Source: JADKBO01 sp965230345
GTDB taxonomy: Bacteria; Bacteroidota; Bacteroidia; Chitinophagales; Saprospiraceae
DNA: 64,000 bases
Reading direction: 5' to 3'
Assembly: GCA_965230345.1 (NCBI GenBank)
Contig: CBDDKR010000002.1
Location: 2,232,001-2,296,000, forward strand
Notes under the pieces: model-generated
Seen by the model: only the letters and a program-made list of their open reading frames with translations
Database searches by the model: none
What the model was told of the DNA's origin: nothing
Translations under genes and position numbers: made by a program
In this document: positions 57,721 through 64,000 of the stretch, piece after piece
How the letters are laid out: each line of letters opens with the position of its first letter
Position numbering within the stretch: the first letter of the stretch is position 1

Positions 57721-59025
57721 TTACTTTTCTCTAAAATGAATAACAATTGGTACACCAGTAAAATCCCAATACTTACGAATTTTGTTTTCCAAGAAATTCT
57801 TGTAAGATGGCTTAATGTACTTTGGATGATTGCAGAAAAATGCAAATGCAGGGTAGTGAATTGGTAATTGGGTAATGTATTTTATTTTAATGAATTTACC
57901 TCTGTGTGCTGGTGGTGGAAATCTTTCTATTTCTTCTTGTAGTATATCATTTAAAGCAGAAGTCTTAATTTTTCGAGTCCTATTTTCGTATACTTTCATA
58001 GCTTTTTCTACTACTTTCAGGATACGTTGTTTTTCGACTACAGATGTAAATATGATAGGAACATCATCAAATGGTGAAAGCTTCCTTTTGAGGTTGGCTT
58101 CGAAGTCTCTAGCCGTATTGGTTTCTTTCGTAATCAAATCCCATTTGTTAACTACAATTACGAGACCCTTTTTCCTACGTTGAATAAGAGTCAGGATTGA
58201 CATATCTTGAGATTCGATACCAACGGTAGCATCAATCATAAGGATACATATATCTGCTTCTTCTATAGCTTTAACAGCTCTAATTACGGAGTAAAATTCC
58301 AAATCTTCATGAACTTTATTTTTCTTCCGGATACCCGCTGTATCGATCAAATAAAATTCATGACCAAACTTATTGTATTTTGTATTGATAGAGTCTCTAG
58401 TAGTACCAGGAATATCTGTTACTATATTCCTTTCTTCTCCTAGTAGGGCATTCGTTATTGATGATTTACCCACGTTGGGTTGGCCTACGATAGCAATCCT
58501 TGGAAGTTCAGAATCTAATTCGTCATCTTTATTATCCAAAAACTCCGTAAGTCTATCTAACATCTCTCCAGTACCACTTCCTGTTATTGACGAAAGAAAT
58601 ATAGTGTCTTCAAAACCCAATGCCCAAAATTCATTGGCCATTAATTCTCTTTGGTGATTATCAACTTTGTTTACCACGCAAATGACAGGTTTGTCTCCTT
58701 TTCTTAGCATACTTGCTACCTCATCGTCAAGATCCGTTATCCCTGTCGTAACATCAACCATGTATAAGATGACTTTGGCTTCTTCCATGGCAATTCTAAC
58801 TTGAGATCTAATGGCTGCTTCAAATACGTCATCAGAACCATGGACAAATCCTCCTGTATCAATGACGGTAAAGCTTTTACCATTCCAATCACTATATCCA
58901 TAGATACGATCCCTGGTAACTCCACTTACATTATCTATGATTGATTTTCGCTGTCCAATGAGACGATTAAATAGCGTGGATTTTCCAACATTTGGCCTTC
59001 CTACAATGGCCACGACATTACTCAT
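57721..59025 (-). CDS. der: Ribosome assembly GTPase Der (EngA)
   Basis: A 434-residue protein with two tandem GTPase domains and a KH-like C-terminus, needed for 50S subunit maturation. Domain 1 has GRPNVGKSTLFNRLIG and DTGGF; domain 2 has GQPNVGKSSITNALLG, DIPGTTRDS, DTAGIRKK and NKWDL. The C-terminal KYITQLPIHYPAFAFFCNHP is the KH-like Der end. Length is standard. It is the first gene of a tight der-rfbC-rfbD string. Confidence 0.97.
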   Translation of the reverse strand: MSNVVAIVGRPNVGKSTLFNRLIGQRKSIIDNVSGVTRDRIYGYSDWNGKSFTVIDTGGFVHGSDDVFEAAIRSQVRIAMEEAKVILYMVDVTTGITDLDDEVASMLRKGDKPVICVVNKVDNHQRELMANEFWALGFEDTIFLSSITGSGTGEMLDRLTEFLDNKDDELDSELPRIAIVGQPNVGKSSITNALLGEERNIVTDIPGTTRDSINTKYNKFGHEFYLIDTAGIRKKNKVHEDLEFYSVIRAVKAIEEADICILMIDATVGIESQDMSILTLIQRRKKGLVIVVNKWDLITKETNTARDFEANLKRKLSPFDDVPIIFTSVVEKQRILKVVEKAMKVYENRTRKIKTSALNDILQEEIERFPPPAHRGKFIKIKYITQLPIHYPAFAFFCNHPKYIKPSYKNFLENKIRKYWDFTGVPIVIHFREK

Positions 59026-59203
59026 AAAGTAAATTTAGATATTTCGCGCAAAGTTAGCTAATTAAACCCAATTTACGCATTGGACTCTATATGGAGAATT
59101 GAATCTTCGGTCAATTAGGTGAATTACCATACCTTATTAAGGCATCTGACCAGGATTTCGCATTCCATTCTAAATCAGAGGGTATAGATAAATTTTAATA
59201 AAG

Positions 59204-59950
59204 CTACTTCTTTTGTGCTATATAAAATCCGTAACTATAATAATCTTTGTATTTCATATAAAGATCAATTTCGGCTTTGTGTTCTTCAACAATACGACTT
59301 ACATCTTTATTGTATTGATGTCGTTTCAAAAATGGTTCGAATTGCTTTTCGAGGTCTTCATAATATTTCAACCAACTTGATTGAGGGAGATAAAAGTAGC
59401 CAACTATAGTTAAACCACTTTCCTCCATAATCTTGATTTTATTTGATGCTGTATTTATTTCGGAATAGTGTTTATTCCAATAGTTTTCTATTTCAGAGGG
59501 CCTAGATGGTGTGATCCATGTTATTTCGCTTACCGCAAGAAATCCATTTGTTTTGAGTAAGGCACTCCACTCCTTTATTCCTTTTCGAAATCCAATATTG
59601 TAAATGGCTCCTTCGGACCAAATTAGATCTTTGGTTGCTTGTTTAAATCCATGATCTTCCATTGATGCAAGCAGTGGGGTTATCTGGCTTAATAGGTTGT
59701 TCTTATGTGCTTTTTTTTGCAGTTCGTCTAGGAATTCTTGGGAAAAATCTAGAGCTATAATTTCACCATTTAATTTGTTGGCCAACTGAAAGGTTTGACC
59801 TCCTGTGCCACAACCCATGTCCACAATTTCTAAACCTTCCTTATTTTGAAACTTAATAAAATTTAATGCCTTTAAAGTGTCTTTATCGCTTCCAGGTCCT
59901 TGCCGGTTGGTATTTCGGTGTAAATCTATAAGATATTCAATCGGAGTCAT
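59204..59950 (-). CDS. Class I SAM-dependent methyltransferase
   Basis: A 248-residue soluble methyltransferase. VDMGCGTGGQTFQLA (about residues 43-57) is the SAM-binding motif I, GEIIALDFSQEFLDEL is motif II and DLIWSEGAIYNIGFRKGI follows in the place of motif IV. The N-terminal NRQGPGSDKDTLKAL segment is shared with small-molecule methyltransferases of Bacteroidota. The substrate is unknown. It lies 20 bases downstream of era and is probably in the same transcript. Confidence 0.85.
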   Translation of the reverse strand: MTPIEYLIDLHRNTNRQGPGSDKDTLKALNFIKFQNKEGLEIVDMGCGTGGQTFQLANKLNGEIIALDFSQEFLDELQKKAHKNNLLSQITPLLASMEDHGFKQATKDLIWSEGAIYNIGFRKGIKEWSALLKTNGFLAVSEITWITPSRPSEIENYWNKHYSEINTASNKIKIMEESGLTIVGYFYLPQSSWLKYYEDLEKQFEPFLKRHQYNKDVSRIVEEHKAEIDLYMKYKDYYSYGFYIAQKK

Positions 59951-59970
59951 GTAGTGAATGGATTTAATTG

Positions 59971-60864
59971 TTAACCATCGTATCCAAAATTACGAAGTTC
60001 ACGATCTTTGTTTCTCCATCCTTCTTTTATACTCACATATAATTCAAGAAAGACTTTAGTATTAAAGAATTGTTCTATTCCAAGTCGTGACTCTATTCCT
60101 AATTTTTTTATTGCTTGCCCTTTCTTACCTATAAGGATGGATTTTTGGGTTTTACGATCCACATAAATTATAGCCCTAATATTGATTATTGGCCCTGATT
60201 TTGACTGAGCCTCCTTGAATTCTTCAACGAGTACTTCACAACTATAAGGAACTTCTTGTTTGTACAATTGTAAGATGTTTTCTCGTATTATCTCACTTAC
60301 GAAGAATCGCTCAGGTTTATCCGTAAGTTGATCTTTGGGGTAATACACTGGTCCTTCCGGCAGATGTTCTTTTATAGCTTTTTCTATTTGATCAATTCCA
60401 TCCTTATTAAGTGCAGAAATGCAAAAAATATGATTAAAATCTAGTATGGATTTCCATTTGTCAAGAATAGATTGTGTTTTTTCGGATTTGTCCAAATCTA
60501 TTTTGTTAAGAATAAGAAATTTTGGAGTGCTAGTAGATTTTAATAATTCTATGACTCTCTCATCACCTTCATAATTTTCAAAAAGGTCTATGACAAAAAG
60601 TATGATATCTGCGTCTTCAAAACTGGAATATGCGAAGCGATTCATTTTGTGTTGCAATTCATAGGCGGGATCATTAATCAATCCAGGACTATCAGAAAAA
60701 ATGATTTGTGAATCATCGTCACTCATGATTCCAAGAATTCTATGCCTCGTTGTTTGTGGTTTACTGGTAATAATAGAAAGACGATCTTTCATTAAGGCAT
60801 TCATCAAAGTTGATTTTCCTACATTTGGGGTGCCCACAATATTTACAAATCCAGATTTATGCAT
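59971..60864 (-). CDS. era: GTPase Era
   Basis: A 297-residue GTPase that binds 16S rRNA and monitors 30S assembly. G1 GTPNVGKSTL (residues 11-20), G2 with KPQTTRHRI, G3 DSPGL, G4 NKIDL and G5 SALNKDG are all present. A C-terminal KH domain covers about 205-290 (GKKGQAIKKLG is its GxxG loop). Length is standard. It is preceded after 26 bases by a methyltransferase gene and followed after 20 bases by another. Confidence 0.97.
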   Translation of the reverse strand: MHKSGFVNIVGTPNVGKSTLMNALMKDRLSIITSKPQTTRHRILGIMSDDDSQIIFSDSPGLINDPAYELQHKMNRFAYSSFEDADIILFVIDLFENYEGDERVIELLKSTSTPKFLILNKIDLDKSEKTQSILDKWKSILDFNHIFCISALNKDGIDQIEKAIKEHLPEGPVYYPKDQLTDKPERFFVSEIIRENILQLYKQEVPYSCEVLVEEFKEAQSKSGPIINIRAIIYVDRKTQKSILIGKKGQAIKKLGIESRLGIEQFFNTKVFLELYVSIKEGWRNKDRELRNFGYDG

Positions 60865-60890
60865 GGTTTGATTTTAATTCACTTAAAAGA

Positions 60891-61682
60891 TTAACTCCAT
60901 GGTTTTTTCCACTTTTCAATAAGTCGATAAGATTGAGCATCTAATTTGGAGTCTAAAAATACGATGCCTATGTCAAAAATATCAATACTGGTTTTAACCA
61001 TTTCATGGTTTTTGATGGTTTCCCATGCCTCAGTCATATCTTTACTCCAGTATATGTCATCAAAAAGGATAATGCTGTTTTCATGACAAAGAGGAAGAAC
61101 TTGACTGAAATAACGTATGGTTGCATCACCTCTATGATTACCATCAATAAAAACAAAGTCTAATCGCTTTAATTGGGATAGAACCTCCGATAATTGCTCA
61201 TCAAAATTACCAATGTAAGATTTGATGTTATTGGCCTTGTATTGGTTGAATAGTTGATTCGCATAATGCGCAGAATCAGGATTGCCTTCAATGGTGTATA
61301 ATACATTATCTTTTTTTGCCTTGGCCATGTAAAGTGTAGATAGTCCAAGAGAAGTGCCCAGTTCTAGTGAATAGTTAGGTTGCTGATAATTGATTAAGTT
61401 AAAGAGAACTCTGCATTGATTTTTAGAAGACAAAGATGATTTGGCAATAGAAGAAACTTTTCTTTTACCATCTTTTTTCCCAGCTCCTAAATCCACATAA
61501 TTAATGGTAGAATGATCTTTATACATCCTTTTTCTCAGGTATTCTAATACCGTGAAGTCATGATATGTTTTAGACGTATCTAGAACATTTTTCGCAAAGT
61601 CAGAAATGAAAGCATTGCTAGATTTTAATCCAGATATAGCCGATAAATAATAACCAATATAGGATGAAAGCTGATGAGTCAA
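60891..61682 (-). CDS. Class I SAM-dependent methyltransferase (O-methyltransferase-like)
   Basis: A 263-residue methyltransferase. YSLELGTSLGLSTLYMA near residue 105 is motif I, YTIEGNPDSAHYA motif II, LDFVFIDGNHRGDATIRYF the next strand with acidic residues, and IILFDDIYWSKDMTEAW a further O-methyltransferase-like block. The substrate is unknown. No ATG lies before residue 53, so the TTG at 61682 is the likely start; the first 50 residues have coding character. It is 85 bases downstream of hscA and 26 bases upstream of era. Confidence 0.82.
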   Translation of the reverse strand: MTHQLSSYIGYYLSAISGLKSSNAFISDFAKNVLDTSKTYHDFTVLEYLRKRMYKDHSTINYVDLGAGKKDGKRKVSSIAKSSLSSKNQCRVLFNLINYQQPNYSLELGTSLGLSTLYMAKAKKDNVLYTIEGNPDSAHYANQLFNQYKANNIKSYIGNFDEQLSEVLSQLKRLDFVFIDGNHRGDATIRYFSQVLPLCHENSIILFDDIYWSKDMTEAWETIKNHEMVKTSIDIFDIGIVFLDSKLDAQSYRLIEKWKKPWS

Positions 61683-61767
61683 GCTTATCTTATTTAATCA
61701 AATAATTGTAAATGTACGTTCCTCTTACTTCTTATTAAAATGTAATAATACATACTACAGGGAAAAA

Positions 61768-63630
61768 TCAAATTTCTTTTCCTTGCAAAGAGTTCTTAAT
61801 ATTGATGTCTAGAGCCTTGTGCGCTAAAGGTGTGCTGTATTCATTCAATTCATTCATCTTCTTTTGAATCAAATTTTTGTCCTTGTCTGATACGGCATCA
61901 TCCAAGTCGGTTACAAGAGTCTTAATATGATTTATTTCTTCAATGCTTAATATTTCTGAATTCTGTTCGATGAACTTTTTTGCTGAAAGCGAGACATTAT
62001 TGGCTTCATTAATAGCTTCAAGTAGGGCTCTTGACTTCATATCTTCTTCAGCATTTTGTATAGAATCCAATAGCATTCTTGCCATGTCTTCTTCAGAGAT
62101 GCCATAAGTAGATTTTATCTCGATAGTCGCTTCTGTATTGGATCTTAATTCACTGGCTTTTACAGTAAGGATACCATCGGCATCCAAAAGGAATTTAATT
62201 TCAATTTTTGGAATACCAGCTGCCATTGGAGGGATGTCACGAAGTATAAATTCACCAAGCTTTCTGTTGTCTTGGACCAATTCTCGTTCCCCTTGATATA
62301 CTGCTATTTTAAGATTCGTTTGTCCATCCACAGAAGTGGTATATTGACGACCAGCCCTGCTAGGTACCTTGTTGTTTCGTGGGATTATGGTATCCATCAA
62401 ACCTCCTACAGTTTCAATGCCTAGAGATAATGGCGTAATGTCTAAAAGCAATAAATCTTTACGGTTTCCAGCTAGAATATCTGCTTGGATAGCTGCACCT
62501 TGGGCTACAACTTCATCAGGATTTAGATCATCATGGACTTGTTTTTTGAAAAAAGATGAAACGGAGTCTTTTACAAGTGGAACTCTTGTACTTCCTCCTA
62601 CCATAACAATTTCATCTATCTCAGAAATCTGGATATTAGCGTCTTTTAGAGCCTTACGACAACTTTCAATGGTTGTTTTAATCAAAGGAGCAATCAGATC
62701 ATTAAATTCTTTAAGGGAAAGTTTGAATTCTAAGCCGTCCTCAAGTTTTTTTTGAAACGATGTCGATGTGGAAAGCGATTTCTTTGCCTCTTCCGCAGTA
62801 GTTCTGAAGAGTTGAGTTTTGTTAGGATCATTGAAGAATAAATCTTGATCCAATTGCATTTGTTCTACCCAATGATTTACAATTGCTTGGTCAAAATCAT
62901 CACCTCCTAGATTTGTATTGCCATGAGTAGAAAGTACTTCAAAGATTCCATCTTCAATGGACAAAATCGAAATATCAAATGTTCCACCTCCCAAATCATA
63001 CACTGCAACGGTTTGATTATTGCCTTTTTGAATTCCAATGCCATATGCCAATGACGCAGCAGTTGGTTCATTAATAATTCTCAAGACTTCAAGTCCAGCT
63101 AACTTTCCAGCATCTCTAGTCGCTTGTCTTTGCGCATCATTAAAGTATGCAGGAACCGTAATAACCGCTTTTTGTATAGCTTTGTTTAAGCTGGATTCAG
63201 CATTGGATTTTAACTGTTTTAGAATAATAGCACTGAGCTCAATTGGAGTGAAAAAAGCATCTCCTACTTGGACTTTTACCAATTCATCATTTCCCGTATC
63301 TATTACTTTGTATCCAGTGTGTTTATGATTTTCACCAAGGTCATTAAATGATTTTCCCATAAATCGTTTGACACTATAAATGGTGTTATTGGCGTCTTTG
63401 ATGATGTGGTTTTTAGCACTTTGACCAACGATAGGTTGATGTTCTTTGTTAAAATGAATAACAGAAGGAACAAGAGTGTACTTATTCTCTTGATCTACAA
63501 TCATTTTAGGTTGGCCTTGATCTATATATGCAATTAAACTATTGGTTGTTCCTAAGTCAATCCCAACGATGATTTCATTTGTTTCATCCTTTTTTAATTC
63601 CCCGCTCTTTATATCAATAGGTATTTTCAC
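61768..63630 (-). CDS. hscA: Hsp70-family Fe-S cluster assembly chaperone HscA
   Basis: A 620-residue Hsp70 ATPase. The nucleotide-binding domain has GIDLGTTNS (about 24-32), VPAYFNDAQRQATRDAGKLA, RIINEPTAASLAYG, VYDLGGGTFDISIL and VGGSTRVPLV. The substrate-binding domain starts near DITPLSLGIETVGG and ends early, without the long acidic tail of DnaK, in keeping with HscA. HscA helps transfer Fe-S clusters from the IscU scaffold. No isc genes are in the window, so DnaK-like function cannot be excluded. The start is GTG at 63630. Confidence 0.88.
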   Translation of the reverse strand: MKIPIDIKSGELKKDETNEIIVGIDLGTTNSLIAYIDQGQPKMIVDQENKYTLVPSVIHFNKEHQPIVGQSAKNHIIKDANNTIYSVKRFMGKSFNDLGENHKHTGYKVIDTGNDELVKVQVGDAFFTPIELSAIILKQLKSNAESSLNKAIQKAVITVPAYFNDAQRQATRDAGKLAGLEVLRIINEPTAASLAYGIGIQKGNNQTVAVYDLGGGTFDISILSIEDGIFEVLSTHGNTNLGGDDFDQAIVNHWVEQMQLDQDLFFNDPNKTQLFRTTAEEAKKSLSTSTSFQKKLEDGLEFKLSLKEFNDLIAPLIKTTIESCRKALKDANIQISEIDEIVMVGGSTRVPLVKDSVSSFFKKQVHDDLNPDEVVAQGAAIQADILAGNRKDLLLLDITPLSLGIETVGGLMDTIIPRNNKVPSRAGRQYTTSVDGQTNLKIAVYQGERELVQDNRKLGEFILRDIPPMAAGIPKIEIKFLLDADGILTVKASELRSNTEATIEIKSTYGISEEDMARMLLDSIQNAEEDMKSRALLEAINEANNVSLSAKKFIEQNSEILSIEEINHIKTLVTDLDDAVSDKDKNLIQKKMNELNEYSTPLAHKALDINIKNSLQGKEI

Positions 63631-63690
63631 TTTGGAAACTTTTATTTAAATTGAATCAAAACCACTAACAATTACCAATCAAAGAATGTT

Positions 63691-64000
63691 TTACTTTCTT
63701 TTGTTTTTTGATCGGTTGCTTTTATAATTCTTTTTGTTAGAATATCTTTTCTTAGATGGCCTCCTTTTATGGAGCTGCCAAGTCGGACTTTGACCGATTT
63801 CTTCGGGTATGTTTATTTTAGGAATCTCCTTTTCAATCAAGGTCTCAATCTTGTGAAAAGTATCCATGTCATTCTCATTTACTAAAGTAAGTGCGACACC
63901 TGTTGTAGAGGCTCTAGCAGTTCGACCGACTCTGTGTACATAATCTTCGGCTTGTTTAGGAACATCATAGTTGATTACAAGGTTAATATCCTTAATGTCG
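63691..64000 (-). CDS. DEAD-box RNA helicase, C-terminal part only
   Basis: The last 103 codons of a minus-strand gene cut by the right edge. DIKDINLVINYDVP and EDYVHRVGRTARA are helicase motifs V and VI of DEAD-box proteins of the RhlE type (the Arg of HRxGRxxR is present). A Lys/Arg/Asn-rich basic tail follows (KKNYKSNRSKNKRK), typical of RNA-binding extensions. The stop codon is at 63691-63693, 60 bases upstream of the hscA start. Confidence 0.9.
   Translation of the reverse strand, partial: DIKDINLVINYDVPKQAEDYVHRVGRTARASTTGVALTLVNENDMDTFHKIETLIEKEIPKINIPEEIGQSPTWQLHKRRPSKKRYSNKKNYKSNRSKNKRK

Noticed and set aside
57720..57845. N-terminal extension of rfbC into der
   Set aside because: The extra 42 codons are out-of-frame der sequence; the ATG at 57719 gives the normal RfbC length and follows the der stop by one base.
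1..64000. tRNA, rRNA, CRISPR arrays, insertion sequences or prophage genes
   Set aside because: No cloverleaf-like, rRNA-like, regularly spaced repeat, transposase or phage-structural sequence was seen on reading the gaps and frames.

Overview
The window is chromosomal DNA of an AT-rich Bacteroidota bacterium, most likely of the Saprospiria type. The evidence is: two giant secreted proteins with type IX secretion (T9SS) C-terminal signals, SdrD-B-like, DUF11, SprB-like and HYR modules, and a dockerin-like segment followed by a KIGDVNG motif; a cbb3 oxidase cluster with fused CcoN/CcoO and single-haem CcoP; and TAnnTTTG -7 promoter elements in front of many genes. No rRNA, tRNA, CRISPR, IS element or phage gene was seen. 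The lineage is inferred from gene content only.

Layout. 1-696: 5' part of anmK (minus), cut by the window edge. 1203-1937: an MbnP-like lipoprotein. 2281-10425: a 2714-residue multidomain adhesin with a type B (CHU_C-like) T9SS signal. 11380-29595: a 6071-residue surface protein with 11 DUF11-type repeats joined by Asp-rich linkers and a type A T9SS signal. These two genes fill about 26 kb, and each ends at a clear intrinsic terminator. 29928-32831: housekeeping genes (cyclophilin, inorganic pyrophosphatase, ALDH7-type dehydrogenase).

33012-39185 (minus) is a complete cbb3 oxidase operon, ccoS-ccoNO-ccoQ-ccoP-ccoG-fixH-TauE/SafE-like, including a 58-residue ccoQ. Upstream lie a metal-binding-domain protein, the copper ATPase ccoI and, divergent from ccoI, hemN. 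Similar FNR/CRP-type palindromes (TTGATCnnTGTCA) stand upstream of ccoS and of hemN, each about 62 bases before a plausible start site, which suggests joint low-oxygen control of haem synthesis, copper delivery and the oxidase.

44352-56245 holds a GNAT acetyltransferase, a sialate-O-acetylesterase-like protein that has lost its catalytic residues, an RsmB-like rRNA methyltransferase, a PA0069-type radical SAM protein, an SF1 helicase, a LytS/LytTR two-component pair, an M1 lipoprotein aminopeptidase and a VOC protein. 56294-64000 (minus) holds rfbD, rfbC, der, two methyltransferases, era, hscA and the end of a DEAD-box helicase.

The most unusual material is inside the giant gene at 11380-29595: a nearly exact 1074-bp tandem duplication, and an abrupt codon-usage change near 20.9 kb (Thr shifts from ACA/ACT/ACC to ACG) within one uninterrupted frame. 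Other points are a perfect 38-bp palindrome at 29797-29834, a run of TGTAA motifs at multiples of three bases upstream of the giant gene, two hairpins between ccoQ and ccoP, and a small frame-broken CxxC reading frame upstream of the cbb3 operon.
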